A stretch of DNA of 64,000 bases from Typha latifolia (Eukaryota > Streptophyta > Magnoliopsida > Poales > Typhaceae): the NCBI GenBank assembly GCA_019914945.1, contig CM034107.1:3968001-4032000 (forward strand). Reading direction: 5' to 3'. The notes beneath the pieces are model-generated. The model was not told where the DNA came from, ran no database searches, and worked only from the letters and a program-made list of their open reading frames with translations. This document shows, in pieces, positions 10,200 to 24,622 of the stretch. The stretch's first letter is position 1, and the number at the start of each line of letters is the position of its first letter. The translations under genes were made by a program, and so were the position numbers.

Positions 10200-13100
10200 A
10201 CTGCACCATTTGCACATATTACTATGTAGTTAAGTCCTGTCTCGACAGTGCCTGTTTACTCGCGCAGCCTAGGATCATGAGGCATAGTGTATATATTACA
10301 TATATTTATTGGCCAAAGTCAAGGCCGAGGTTGTGAGGTTTGGATATGCTAGAGGCACTGCGTGAGTCGTTTGAGCAAGCGTAGTACTTCCAAGTATGGA
10401 GGCTAGACATTGGATGATCTTAAACTATGATTTAGAGGTAGGGGTCATAAATTTAGCACTACCTATGACACATAGGTTAGGTTGAGTTATGGCTTGTGTG
10501 TTCCGCACATGTGGTGCGATGATTGTGAGCGAAAGACTCGGGTAGGTAGCATCGATATGCGATGTTGATTATGTGATGGACTTACGACTGAGACTTTTAG
10601 TCTGCGTGACCAATATGTTTGAGTTTCTTGTTGTTTATATTATTGGTAGAAATATTGAGTCTTTATCTTATGTATTATATAGAAATATTGACTATCATGT
10701 TATATAAAAATCACGTAAGTTTTACTCACATGAGGGGATATGTATTTAGTGGCAGGTGTTTCAATATACTTAGATTTATGTGTACTAATAATTAAAAGAA
10801 AATTTAAACTTGTAAAGCCTCAACATTGGATACAATAATTATTAAATCATTCATTTGTCTCCTTCTCTTGTACCATTATCTTTAGTAAGTGCTTTAGTGG
10901 ATCATTTGTTTTTGACCCTCTAATTCATAGCATCTTTACATGCAAAACTTCATGATAGAGTCATAGGTGATGAATCTCTCTATATAATGAAAGACACTGA
11001 AAATATGCAGCTCATGTCATTTTGTACTCTTCTTTTTATCTTGACATTGTATTGATTATTTTTTATACAGGATTTGCAAGATGAGTAACAAAAGAAGGGA
11101 GGAAAAATAATATTGACGGCTCCTCCTCCCCTGAAATTGCTAGAGCCGATATATATATATATATATATATATATCTTGCTATGTTAGCTTCTTATGATAA
11201 AAATCTCATAAGGCTTCTTGTTAAATACTAAGAAGTTGCTTACATTTGTTCTGCCGACTATAACCATACTTAATAATAAAATTCACAATTAGATCCTATG
11301 TTTAAGATAAATCCCAGTACATCATATAATTGTATCTTCGTTTACTGGCCAACAAGACAAATATTAAGCAAATAATTATTTTAAAGGAGTCATTGATATC
11401 ATTAACTAAAACTTGCACCAGTGAGTTGGGATAGGCCATTTTCCCAAATATCATATACTGAGTTTGTTGGCCAGTCGATCCGGAGATTTATTCTCTCTCT
11501 TTATTCCATAAAACATTTAAAATTAATTTAATAATAACTCAAATTATAATTTTACTACTATACTAGACAGCATCTAAATACTATTAAAGTTCCAATCAAG
11601 AATACTTTTATGTATTTAGTTTAAAATATTATTAATTATTAATATAAATTTACTATTTTTTATTACTTCAATATTAACTTTATGTCACATCTAATTTAAT
11701 TATTATTCATTATATTAATAGAGTTAAAAATTAAAAAAAAAATTTTAAATTAGATTTATTTTACAAATAAATGAACACAGAGAAAAAATAAAAGGAGCAA
11801 AATGACTAACTGCCATAACGGAGAGTACTTGTAGAAATTTTGAGAAGAAAACTTAGCACCACCTAGGTCCACCGGCTCAATGAAAAATCCATCAATATTA
11901 AAAGTATAGATAATCTAAATTAAATAATAAATATATTTATTTTTTGTTATTTAAAATAGACAAGTGTAAGAATATCCTTCAGACCTCAATTATCTTTCAA
12001 ATATAAACATCAAACAATGAAACACATCAAATATAAAATAATTAAAAAATTACATCAAAATATTGTATTCATTCATTCTTGTGTCTATGTGATAACCGTT
12101 CAATCAACATATTCTAAAACTCAAAATAATTTTTTCTATCTTGGATCTTCCTATGTCAAGCGATGTTCCATACCAATATACGATATGTAGTTATTACTTT
12201 TTACAAAATTGATAATTTAATTTACTACCACCATTTTTTTTGCATAAATAAGTTATTGCGCTCTTTTACTCCATTAACAATGCGAATGAATATACTCCTC
12301 CTACATCGAACTTTATAGGAAAGGTATTCTCCTCGTATGTAGGTATTTAAAACTATGAAACAACTAATATAACTGTCAAAAGGAAAAAACTAAACTACAT
12401 TCCTACAACATATAATCTAGCTTAATAAATTCTAGTCTACATTCATTTAATTGCAGTTTGTCAACTCATTAGGAAACTCGACGACATGAGACAAAGGAGG
12501 TGGTTGACACTTCAACCTGCTGATTTTGCTGCTCATATATTGCATCCGTCGTTAATGTCACTAACTCATCTATCATTGTTGTCACTGCCATCAATACGAA
12601 TCTTAGATCTGGAGTAAGATAGGCTGTTACACATATTATAGAGGAGTTATGCTGCTTTGATTGCTCTATTATCATAATTTATATCCATGAGAGATATTTA
12701 AATGAGTAATGAGATGTGAAAAATAACTCCTCGAGATAGATATGCGTATTTCAATAAGAGTAGAATGTTACAATTTGTTTGAACTAAGAATTCAACGTGG
12801 ACAAATAATGTGCAGTTTGAAGGTGCAGGTGTTACTTTATTTTCTCCCACGATTGATCGTCATATAGCATCTACATTTTCTTTGCTTGTTTTGGTTAGAT
12901 ACGATTAATTGTTTAAAAATTTCTTCCTTTTATGCTAGTTCATGCTTTTAAATAAATTTCAGGGTTACATTCAACATATCGAGCAAGTAAAACAAATGAT
13001 GTTTCTGAATTAGACATAACAAGTATCTAGGTTTGTATTTATATTACATTGTTATTTTGAAAGTCTAATTTTTCACCTTTTATATTAGATTACAACATTT

Positions 13101-14668
13101 ATGGAGAATAAATTAATAAAAAAATTGGTTTTAATTTCATAATGTTTGATCGATTCTTAAGAGTTAAGAATGCTAAGAAGTGGACTATACTTTAAAAGTC
13201 AAGCTTTTTTTAAAAGATCATAGTTGAGCTTCATAAATTGCATCGATATTAACATGAAAAGGGAAAACTTTTATTTCATGGGTGAGATTAATCTCCCATA
13301 AATAATTCATCAAGTCTCCATAATAGAAAAAAGAAGAAAAAAACGAAGATGAGATCAATAGAATTTATTTTCAAAGATATTTGTAAAGATGTAGGCAAAA
13401 TTTGTAAGAATATAAAAGAACATAATAATTATATTAACAAAATAAAATTAACTTCATAAACATAATATCTTAGTACATGACAAACTAAACTAACATTTCA
13501 TTAACTAATTAAATATAATTTTATATAACAAAATTGACTGTTTAAATGACACATAAAAGTATATCACACTCCACTCCATAGCAAGTACTTGAGAAAAAAC
13601 TATTAAGATTATCTAAGATTGGTATCTTGTAGAAATTCAAAAAATAAATCATTTAAAATGCATATATTTGATGTCATTGAATAAGATCATAATAATTATT
13701 ACATATCTTTATTAGCAATTAGATAAAACAAAATAATTTAAAACAAAGATGCCTAATAATCTTTAATTCAATTTTATGTAATAAATAAATTATTATCGAA
13801 AATATTATACAAACTCATCTATACAATCTTCTATTTTTAGTGATAATTCGAAGAGTGAAACAATATGAGAACTTGGTGTGAATTGTATTCCCAAAATAAA
13901 TAGTATTTCTAAAAAATATGTTGAGTATGATCCATTCATGTTTATACTCACCAATTCATCCATATGATTTAGATAAGTTGTTTATGCATTGTTGCATATC
14001 TCTTGTTTACTTGTATTACCTCTTGAACAATTTGTTCATACTTTTAGAATAATATTATTGTTATAAAATATGTTTCACTATAATAGAATTTGATCGTCTC
14101 ATTTCGAGGGCACAACTAAAATTATCAGGCTTATTATGGCTTGTGACTTTAATGAATAATCTCTTCACAAGAGAGAGTAGCTTAAATAGAAGATTGAACA
14201 TCTAATTATAAATTTTCTTAGATTCATGAAAATAAAATCATATCTTTCGATTATCATATTTATATTCAACTATTTAAAAGACTAATCAAAGATATCTATC
14301 TAATGCTTTTAAGCCTTTCTATTAACTCATTTTTTTTTATCTTTCTTTCACCAAATTATCTCAAATATTTCAGATTAATTAAGTTCACGGTGTAATGTTT
14401 TCTTTTATTTATAACAATATTATCAAATTAATTATAATGATGAAACTTTATGTTACATAAAATGAAGCTAATGAAATCAATTATTATTGAGAAATGGGTA
14501 AGCTTAGTGAAGCTAGTACATCCAATCAAGTGTGGCTTCTCTCAATTTTTTGATTGATTTATTTTATTTCTGTTAGAGATAATCTATAGATTCAAAAGTA
14601 AATTATAAGATTAACTAAAATAAATAAAATTAGAAGTATATAAAATGGCACAATTTTTTCTTGATACA
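10200..14668. other. AT-rich gene-free region
   Basis: Very AT-rich DNA with a (TA)n tract at 11145-11174. Only short random frames are open. No gene or domain was recognised. Confidence 0.5.
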
Positions 14669-14676
14669 CATAAACC

Positions 14677-15519
14677 CATAGTTATCATAACCAGATCGGA
14701 CATTGATCCGGTCAAAGGTCAGTTCACTGGGTTATTGGTCCAACTAGTGGTTCACCCGAAGAAATCAATGGTTTTCTAAAAATATTTTAAAATATTTGCA
14801 TAATATATATAAAATATTTTAAAATATTTGCATAATATTTTAAAAGACCTTTAAAATTAAGATACTATATCTATTTCATACTTTCATGTAAAATTTAGTA
14901 ATGCATCCAAAAATAAATCAACAAAATAGAATAACAATAAATAATAACAAAGGTATTGGATTTACTCAAAAATGAAAGATCTAAAAGATTCAAAGAAATA
15001 ATATCAGTATGGGTTTATAATTTATTCTAAAAAAAATTATAGAGGCAATGGATTTACTTATCTTTGATTTGTTTTATAGTAGCAATCAATAAGGCCAAGA
15101 GGTTTAGTGATGAAATATGAAGAAGACAATATAGATTAGAGAATTGGAGATTGAAGTATTGTAGGCTGAAGGAATTTGGAATTTGGAATTTGGATGGTTA
15201 TTCATATTTCACCCCATCGAGAGTTTCTTTTCCTAATTAAACTTTGACTTTTAAAAAAAAAACTTATTTTTGGACTAAAATACCCATAGCATAAAGAATA
15301 GAATAAGTAAATATCAAGGATAATTTAGTCATTCAAGCATTAAATGACTCGCTCGGTTCACTAAAAATCAACTAGGTTGCACGGGCTAGTGGTTCAACTG
15401 TTGAGTTGGCCGATTTTTACTAGGGCGCATGTTTATCTAGTTTGATAACAAAATTAAACCAATTTAGTGGTTAGTTTATCAGTCCAACCATCCTATCCGG
15501 TCTAGTTCTGATAATTATG
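14677..15519. mobile_element. Non-autonomous hAT-like element with 8-bp target-site duplication
   Basis: The ends are imperfect inverted repeats: CATAGTTATCATAACCAGAT on the left, against CATAATTATCAGAACTAGAC as the reverse complement of the right end. CATAAACC flanks both sides (14669-14676 and 15520-15527), a perfect 8-bp duplication as expected for hAT transposition. The ends are rich in CCGGT/GGTTCA sub-repeats; the 843-bp body encodes no transposase. Confidence 0.8.
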
Positions 15520-15527
15520 CATAAACC

Positions 15528-16522
15528 CTCTAAATTGTTAGAAACCTTTAATTGATAGAAGCTAACCGAAGAAAAATTAGAGAGATTTTTGATGATTTAG
15601 ATGTTTTTACTTTACAGAAAATGGAAAGGAAAGAGTTGTCAAAAGATAATTTTACCTTTTAATGTGATTTATTGTTTTGTAACTTAGGCTTTTCTCAAAA
15701 AATAAATAACTAAATATAAAAAACTCATAATATATATGTTTTATTTTATATGCTTTTAAGTCATATGGAATCACTTAAAACATTAGATTGCAATCAATGA
15801 CAATCTGAGTGACAAAACTGACATCATTGGCAATTTTAAAATAAAGAAATGAGAAGGACACCTGTTGAATTTTACTCTTATCTTAACTATTTTTTATTGT
15901 AAATACCAATTCATTATATTTAAGATTAAATTATAGCCTTTCTAAACTTATTATTTTTATATCGATAATTTTGAACTAATTCTTTTTTTACCACAAAGAC
16001 CTATTAAACCTTGTATTTATACTTTGGAGTTTGTAGGTAGAAAACGTTAATAATTTAGGGGCTAGTTTAGGCTTCAAACATATGTGTCACCGAACAATTG
16101 CTCTGAACTAAACGCCGCCAAGACTTACTTCAATTCGTAGCGTTGCTGAGCTCCTCCAAGCTAACTGTACTATCGAGCCATTAACTGAATCAAATCACCA
16201 AATAATTTTTTTATAATATTATTTAGAATTAAAGTTGAATTTATGAGCTCCTTAGTCACGAACTACCAATACATGTAGAGTTGGTTAGTATTTAGGGGCT
16301 AAGCCTATTTAAATCTTGTATTTATACTTTAAATAAATCGAGTAAGGATTCCCTCCAATCCTGGTTGCATCGCATAACCCAATAAATCTCCGGCACGAGC
16401 GAAGCGTAGCCTCTACACCTATCGGAGGCCTTCTTCGGTTCTTCCTCCCTCTTCTTCGGTACCTCTCATCCACCTTCCGGCCCTCCAAACCGTAAATCTT
16501 AACGCCGGAGATTTCCTCGCAG
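15528..16522. other. Spacer and TIP1 upstream region
   Basis: AT-rich DNA with small local repeats (TTAGGGGCTA near 16056 and 16291). The TIP1 promoter and 5' UTR must lie here, but no clear TATA box could be assigned. Confidence 0.4.
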
Positions 16523-19500
16523 ATGGAGGTAGTGGAGGAAACGACGGAGGTGGGAGGAGGCGAGGAATTCCTAAAGAACGACGTGTACACGGCTGCGGCG
16601 TACGGCGATGTGGAGAAGCTGCAGAGATTGGTGGAGGTCGAGGGTTGCTCACTGGCTGATCCCGACGGGATCGGATACTACGCTCTCCAATGGGCCGCTC
16701 TTAACAACCGTACCGCTGCACTCCAGTACATAATTGAGGTAATTTTCCGCATTTTAGATGGATTTAGAAGTTTTGGTGGATTACTCTATCATAATTCAAA
16801 TATTGTATCTTTGATGTATCTATTTGGTTGTTGACGAAATTATGGTCACTGCTGTGATAATTAAAGTGCTGCTCTTGCTGAATTTCGAGTCCTAAGCTGG
16901 ATTTTTAATTCTAAGTTCTTTTGAGTATATACCCTATAAAATACAATATATTTGTCTATACTTCTCTAAATTTCATATTTGCATGGGTACCCCCGAGTAA
17001 CTTCTTTGACAAATATAAGTTAAATTCGAGCCATTTAACTGTTGAATGACCGAAACACTCTTAGTCGATAGATATGTATCCGGGAAAGAGTAAAGATAAT
17101 TTTTCTTTTTTATTTTGGAATATTCCGAATTTTTTTGTATTAGGTAGTAAAGGTATTTAGAGGAATATCAATGCAAGACACAACAGGTTTTGAGGTTTAT
17201 ACACGAAATTACCAAATTAAGGGGGTATAATCATTAGTAAGTAGTTTTAGAAGGATACACAAGCAAGAAACCTAATTGGCATAATATAGTACTACAATTA
17301 TTGTGATAATGACTATGATGAATGGGCAGAATGGAGGAGATGTAAATGCGGCAGATAACACAGGGCAGACGGCACTTCATTGGAGCACAGTGCATGGCCA
17401 CATCCAGACTGCTGATCACCTGCTGAAAGAAGGCGCTCAGGTTGATGCGGCAGATATGTATGGCTATCAGGTTTGGGTTCAGGATAGCGCTTTTAACTAT
17501 CTTGTGGAGTTGATTTTTGACTCTTCTGCTTCTATTGGTAATTGAACTGGTTTTGCATGATTGAATTATTATGAAGATTACTGGTAGGGCTGGCACACTA
17601 TTGAGAGTATGCTTTCTCTACATTTTTCCTGGATATTATTGAAAGATAAGAATTTCCACAGCACAGGATGACAGATATAATTTCCTAAGTTGTAATGAAT
17701 GAAACAATTTTAACTCTGTATAGTTGTGTACAACCTAGTAATAAGCATGATTGCTTCCTGACTTTTTAGGTTGTAATAGCTTAGGTGGGCTGTCTATGTC
17801 CTTAAGTTGGTCACTTGCATTACTGTAAATTTAACTAAGATAATGTTATTGTTTCTATTCTTCCCATTGAGATGATATAAAATATTGCTCGCCTTTCCTT
17901 TCAGATGTTATTTGATTGATGTTCGGTCTTTCATTTCCGAGCATGTTGATTGACCTTTGGAACTATGTCTTAAATCTTAATCCTTCTTTTCTCAATAAAT
18001 AATCACCTTTTACATCTTATGAAGTAGGTTAATGTCGTTACATACTTACATTAGATTTGTAGAAGCTCATGTGTTTCTTATGGCCTTTTTAGTTCATCTT
18101 GCTTATTTCATGGACTAGAGCCGCATCCTCCTGGGAATCCTTATCTGTTCTAATTTAAATGCAGAACACTCATGTTGCAGCCCAGTATGGGCAGACTGCA
18201 TTTCTATACCATATTGTCACCAAATGGAATGCTGATCCTGATGTTCCAGATAGTGATGGAAGAAGTCCTTTGCATTGGTACAGAACCTTTATGCTCTGTT
18301 TTCACATTTGTTATGTACAAGTGCCAGCCAGTTTCATTTTACCAAAGATCTAATATATGTTGACAACTCCTTTCCAGTTGTTTTAATTTATAGTGTCATA
18401 CATCTCTGTTTGGACAAGCAATATGTGCATTAAATATCACTGTGTACATTTCTTCCTCACCAACAATGCTGGCCAATAATTCTTTTCTTTCCCTCTTAAA
18501 TTATTGCAACATATTGGAGCTTGTAGGGCTGCTTATAAGGGATTCATTGACTGCATACGTCTTCTTTTATTTCTGGATGCTTATAGTGGGCGACAAGATA
18601 AGGAGGGTATGTACCATGTTTATTTATCCCTTAATTTTTCCTCTTCTGTTATTGAAGTATCTTAGCAATTAGATGCATATATTATTCTATGTCTGTGTTT
18701 CTATAGATGATAACTTTGTAATTAGGATACACTCCTCTTCATTGGGCTGCTATAAAAGGGAATCTAGAAGCATGCACTATGTTAGTTCAAGCTGGAAAAA
18801 AGGAGGATTTGATGGTGCAAGATAATACTGGTTTAACCCCAGCTCAGCTTGCTTCTGATAGTAATCATCAGCAAGTTGCCATTTTTCTCGTAGGTACTCT
18901 GAATCTGGAGTTGCTAGTATTTGATTATTTATGACATTTTTGGTGCTTTGTAGTTTTCTTTTCATCTAGCTGGTATTGTGTATATTCTTCAATCATTTTA
19001 ATTAAAATATTAAGATAATGGTTCTGATATTTCTGCAGTCATTTTGCATGCTTCCTATCTCCCAGAAGTTTTTAGGGCGAAGATTCTTTTTTGGATTCTC
19101 TTTTTGTGTGCGTACCATTCTAAAATCCTTTATTTATGTGTTTACACCTCAAAAGTCAAAACTTGATATTAATATGCATACTTCCATATATGTACATATC
19201 ACTACAATTGAAATCAAGAATGGTCATGCCAATAGTGGCATGACACTTGGTACAGAGTGAGCCAGTGGCACACCCTTGTGCTGTGTCGTTCGACACGGGC
19301 ATGTGAAGCCCTTTTTAAATTTTTTTTCGTTATATTAACTTTAGTTTCTATGTATGTTCAATATTCATATCATATCATAGAAAAATTATAAAATTTCTAT
19401 TTGTATAGAATCAAAGATTTCATTTACCGGCATAAGAATAACACGAGAATATTGCATTAAATACTATGTGTTCAATTAATATTGTGTTCAATTATATTAT

Positions 19501-22500
19501 GAAGTGTTTAATTATTAATATTAGTTTTAATGAATGTATTCAATCATATTTTGTGTTGAATGATATTTATATTTAACTGTTATTTTATCTTAATAAAATA
19601 GGTTATTTACAAAAATAATTTAAAAATAAAACACTATAATATATGTTTCATTATATATATTTAAACAAAAAATCAAATATTGATATGCCAAAGACCTAAA
19701 AATATCTTTAAATATCCTAAAAATTTATTTAAAATAGTATAAATGCGTGCCAGTGACACACAGGGCGTGGCGAGGTGTACCGACCGGCACATGCCGTGTC
19801 AATGGTGGCACGACACTGCACGTGCCATTGACATGACCATCGTTGATTGAAATATTCATAATACCTAAAATATTGCATTTCTCCTTTGGTGCACTACAAT
19901 TGAAATATTCATAATACCTAAAATACCAAAGGATCTGGATCGGGATCTGCTGATCCTTCGAACCATGGAAAATACTGCATTTCTCCTAAAACAATTTCAA
20001 GGAAATACTCTTGTTTTTTCAGTGTCATGAAAAAGAAATTCTATGAAAGCTTATCATTACCTATTATAATCTTAATATGACTTACGTTGACAGGGGAATG
20101 CTACAAGAATATTTGATAGACTCTATGGAGGGAGCAGCCAGTTTGGAAAGCTATCAAAGTTAGGACATGCACCTCTCCTTTGGTGCACTATAATTGCTTT
20201 GCTTGCCACATATATGTATTCGGTCATCCCAGGTGCTCTTAATTACGCAAGTCAGCATATCACAATTTATTATATAAATATTCTGATAATTTATGTGGAC
20301 TTCCCTTTTCTTCCTACGCAGGATTTAATATTTGGAATTTATCTTTATCTGGACTGTTTGCATGGCTAGGTGTTTTTCTTGCTACTGCTGGACTTGTCAT
20401 GTTTTATAGGTGTAGCAGGTAAAACATTTCTAGCAGGCATGCCATTTGGTTGTCCATTGGTGTGGTTTTTACATATAACTAGTACGGTTGAAAGGTGTAA
20501 ATACATCATTTGTTGCTCATGTTAACCTTGTTACATCTGTCAGTTTTCCCAGACAGATGATGGCCAAAATATGTATAAACATAGGCAAAACATACCTACA
20601 CTCAAAAATTAGTTACAAGTAATCTCTTCATGTTGATGACACACACATACACCCCAATGCATGCACATATATAGTTGGCATGTGTGTATAAAAAATTAAT
20701 TCATATAAAACAACCAGGCTTTCTAGGCTGCCAATTTGTACCATGAATGCAATTGATTTTCCTATCTTTCCATTGTTGTAGATAAAGGTAGCATTCCATC
20801 AGTTCTTGGTCTTTAATCTTTATTCTGATTGGAATTATATTACTCTCAAGATATCGTTCCACCATACATATTTTTGGTCCGTAATCATCTCTAATTTCTC
20901 TACCCTCAAATTGAAGAAGCCCCACAAGAAAACTTAAAGTATAGAAGTTAGAACTAGGTTATTATGTGGATACTTCTATTTTTATGAGACTACTCCTAGA
21001 CTCTTTGTACTCCCTCGAGTTCCTGCTCATCCTCCTATTTGAGAATCTTCTTTGGACTTGTGTCACCACTTCGTGCTTGTTGGGAATTCTTCCAATCTCA
21101 CTTTACACTCATGACACATATAAAACTTTCCTCTTTTTTTATTCCTATCTCTAGGTCACATGAAGCACTATTACATGAACCTGCAGGTCCTGAAAACACC
21201 ATGCCTTTCTGTTACATCTGACTAACGAGCAAGGACAAGTCTGAGCATGTAGGTCAACTCATAAGGTGACTTATGTGGATCATGTCTCTATTTACCAGTG
21301 GCCTTTCCTAAGGTTAAGTTGTTGTCTTGGGTGTCTTGGGTGTGCATAGGGATGCCTCAAGTAGCCTGCTGCTATGACCAAAGAATCTATTCTTCCTTGC
21401 ATTGCCAAATGTCTTTCAACAAAATAAAATTGGGAGCTGCTTTGAGAATTCAGAGGAATAGATGGCAAACAAGCCATGGTGAAGGAAAGTTAGGGAAACC
21501 GAGGATTCGTCCAAATGCAGTCTCTTAAGGAAATTACACTCAGTGAAAACCAGATTCTTTCACATAACCATTAGTTTGAATCCATCATTCTAGAATTTAC
21601 TCTCTAAGTTATTGTGACTTGCAAATAGAGAACCGTCCAATTTAAACTACTGAACAAATTAAAATGAAATGAACACAGGTTGACATTCATGTTTATGTTA
21701 TTGGTTTTCAATATGTGTCTCATATCACAATCACAAAGATAAATTGGTGTGCATGCAATTTAGAGATTTTCAAACTTAATTTTCATGGATTAATATATTT
21801 CATTCATTCTTCTACTCTTGGTCCATCTATCATTTATCAAGTCAATTATCAAGGCAACTATTCTTGTATGACAATTCAAATCTCAAACTAAAATATATTG
21901 AATTATTGTCACTATTTTTGTTTATGTCTATATTTTTGAACCGTGAAACTAAGTGTTCTATCTTCATGATGTTTATATGACACTTTGATTTCAATTGACT
22001 TTTAGATATATATGCTCATTGTGCTTTTGCTGCAGGAAAGATCCTGGTTATGTAAAAATGAACCCACGGAATTCACGAAACATAAGAGATGACGTGAGTT
22101 GAAAAGTATTGCTAGTTAATCTTCGTAAGATTAGTATCTTGATTTCTTGCTTTGTTCATAGACTAAAAAGGTTAGATTTATTTGTTTATGTACACCTTTT
22201 CCTTCTTAATTGTCAAACAGAATTAGGTTTCCCTTTGTCCTTTTTCTGTTAAGCTTACTTCTCAATATAGTATCTTGTAAAACTTGAACGGTAGCAGTAA
22301 ATAGAAAAGGAAGCAAGTTATAATTTATCTAGAGTTTCAAGGGTTGTTAGCAGATATTTCAAACCTCAAATATTACTTTCACTTGAAAGCTCATAGTCTT
22401 TTAAAACATCGAATATTTATGTTTTTAGGAACCTTTGTTAAAGGTGGATTTAGGCAATCCAGCTCTACTGGCTGGGAATTGGTCCCAGCTATGTGCATCA

Positions 22501-24622
22501 TGCAAGGTATAACTTTGCCACAAGGCTTTTATATTTCTTCAATTTACATTCAAGTTCTTAAAAGTTAAAACTTTCTGATTCTACATGCATTTATATTTCT
22601 TAGATCGTTAGGCCTTTGCGAGCAAAGCATTGTTCCACATGTGATCGCTGCGTTGAACAGTTTGACCATCACTGCCCTTGGGTATCTAACTGCATTGGCA
22701 AGGTACACGTTATTCTCTTTTCATCTTATTTTATCTGTCTACCTTGATCTTTAAAGTCAATAGTGTACTAGAGTATATTACTGTAGTGTATTTCTTTATC
22801 CTCCGTTTTATTAGCAGAGACATGGCTTGTAAGTGCAGAAAAATAAGCGGGATTTCTTTATGTTTCTCCTTCTGGAAGTTTCTGCCATGGTGATTACTGG
22901 TGCAGTGACCATTATAAGTATGTATTCTCTGAGCTTATTTCTTTGCAAGTTACCACTGCTTCATAGTATTTAGTACTTCATACTTATTTCATGCTGTAGG
23001 AACTGTGAGAGATCCAGCTGCTCCAAAAAGATTTGGTGCATGGTTAAACTATTCTGCTACTCACCATCCCGGGGCACTATCATTTTTGATAACAGACTTC
23101 TTCCTTTTCTTTGGTGTTGTGGCTCTAACTATTGTACAAGCAACACAGGTATGAAAAATAGGTACATGAACTATTTAGTTAGTCAACAATTGATTTGTGG
23201 GAATGGCCAATGAATTATTCATCCATTGCTGCATGACTGTAGCCTAACATGGCATTGAACTGGATTCTTGTACCTTGGTGTGAGAAAAATTGTTACTTGT
23301 TCGTGTCTTTTTATAATTCTTCTCTCATTAATGTGCATAGTGAGGATTTATATGAGGCTTCATTTAGAGTTGCTTTTTATTTATTCCTCTTTCTTTTTTA
23401 GAGGGAAATTGCATTTTATTCCCTATAGTTTAGCTCAATTTTATAAAATCTCTATATACTTTCAACTTAAGTACTTAATCTTAATATGATTTTGATTAAA
23501 ATGCAACTGTTATTTTTTTTTTATCAAATTTGACTAAACTAGAGGTTGAATTCAAAAATCTTCATTAAAGACAAAGTTGTAGAAAATTTCATAAGTTTTT
23601 AACGTATCTAAAGTAATACCAATCAGATTTTAAATAATAATTATATTAAATAGATGTATATTTTTGTCATATCTTTGTCATCTAAAATTCGATCAGTATT
23701 ATTTTAGATATATTGAAAAGCTTATTAGGTCAGCTGCAATTTTGCCTCTAATAAGAATCTTCAAATTTGACTTCTAATTTAGTCAAATATGATAAAAAAG
23801 ATAATGATTGTACTTTAGCGAACCATAAAAGATTAAGTACTTAAGTTAAAAGTATATAAAAATTTTGTGAAATTGAGCTAAACCACAGGAGGTAACATAC
23901 AATTTACCCTTATTTGTTCTTCTCTATAGTCCATACTAGGTTCTAGTTAATGAGAATGGACTTCTTAATAGGAGAAAAGTTGGCCATAGTTATTATTTTC
24001 AGTACACAATGTCAAGAAACATGTTTCTTTCACTTCTAACTTCAAATTCTGGTCCTGTTATAACTCTTTGATTTTGAAGTTCTATCCTATTGCTCAAATG
24101 AGTCTGGAAGATCACCTTTGAATTAATTTACCTCTTGACTTTTCTGTAGTGTTCTTGTGTATGTGACATTTTTGTGCTGAGTGACGTTGCTGGTTTATAT
24201 TAGTCCACACACTCCTTTATGGCATTACCTTGAATATTTATTAATTATTTACTGCAATCCTCCTACCATTTCATTTTCCATGTTCATACATTCCTAACTT
24301 TCTCATGACTTACCAGCTTACTAAGCTGCCAAGTTTTGAATACTTGCTAGATTTGATCTAGTTATTCCTTGTCTATCTACTTCTTTATCTTCTGCAGATT
24401 TCACGGAACATAACAACAAACGAGATGGCGAACGGCATGCGGTACAGCTATCTCAGAGGGCCAGGTGGCAGATTCAGAAACCCTTATGATCATGGTATTC
24501 GCAAGAACTGTTCTGACTTACTGATAAATGGGTACAATGAGGATGTGGAACACCCAGAACAGCCATCACTCTCTGCACTAGAACTGGGGATGATTCAGAT
24601 GGCCAGTGACAGGGCTTTATAG
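16523..24622 (+). CDS. TIP1: TIP1-type ankyrin-repeat DHHC protein S-acyltransferase (C-terminus shortened)
   Basis: The enzyme attaches palmitate to cysteines of membrane proteins at Golgi and plasma membrane; in Arabidopsis it is needed for root-hair and pollen-tube growth. Thirteen exons join in frame to 545 residues: 16523-16738, 17330-17470, 18165-18277, 18527-18606, 18726-18889, 20094-20232, 20322-20418, 22036-22093, 22429-22506, 22604-22702, 22839-22917, 23000-23148, 24398-24622. Ankyrin repeats fill about residues 20-245 ([37 protein letters not shown]). Two membrane segments follow, then the Cys-rich domain with DHHC at 383-386 (Cys386 is the acyl carrier), two more membrane segments, and the TTxE-type motif [14 protein letters not shown]. 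Arabidopsis TIP1 has 620 residues; this copy ends at a TAG (24620-24622) where homologues have Gln, and tail-like sequence is still readable behind it. The catalytic domain is complete, so activity may remain. Confidence 0.93.
19219..19841. mobile_element. Putative TIR element in TIP1 intron 5
   Basis: The ends are related inverted repeats: AATGGTCATGCCAATAGTGG on the left and GATGGTCATGTCAATGGCAC as reverse complement of the right. GC-rich ends with repeated GGCAC/GTGCC words surround an AT-rich core. No transposase and no clear target-site duplication. Confidence 0.5.
23402..23911. mobile_element. MITE-like element with about 80-bp inverted repeats in TIP1 intron 12
   Basis: The left end (23402-23482) and reverse-complemented right end (about 23830-23911) match closely, sharing GTTTAGCTCAATTT and ACTTAAGTACTTAATCTT. 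The 510-bp body has no frame. Long TIRs without coding capacity would fit a Mutator-type MITE; no target-site duplication was found. Confidence 0.7.

Noticed and set aside
8900..10800. Possible LTR retrotransposon
   Set aside because: No paired LTRs, primer-binding site or gag/pol motifs could be found, only a tandem duplication.
16419..16652. Minus-strand Pro/Ser-rich frames over TIP1 exon 1
   Set aside because: Shadows of the TIP1 start exon and its CT-rich leader.
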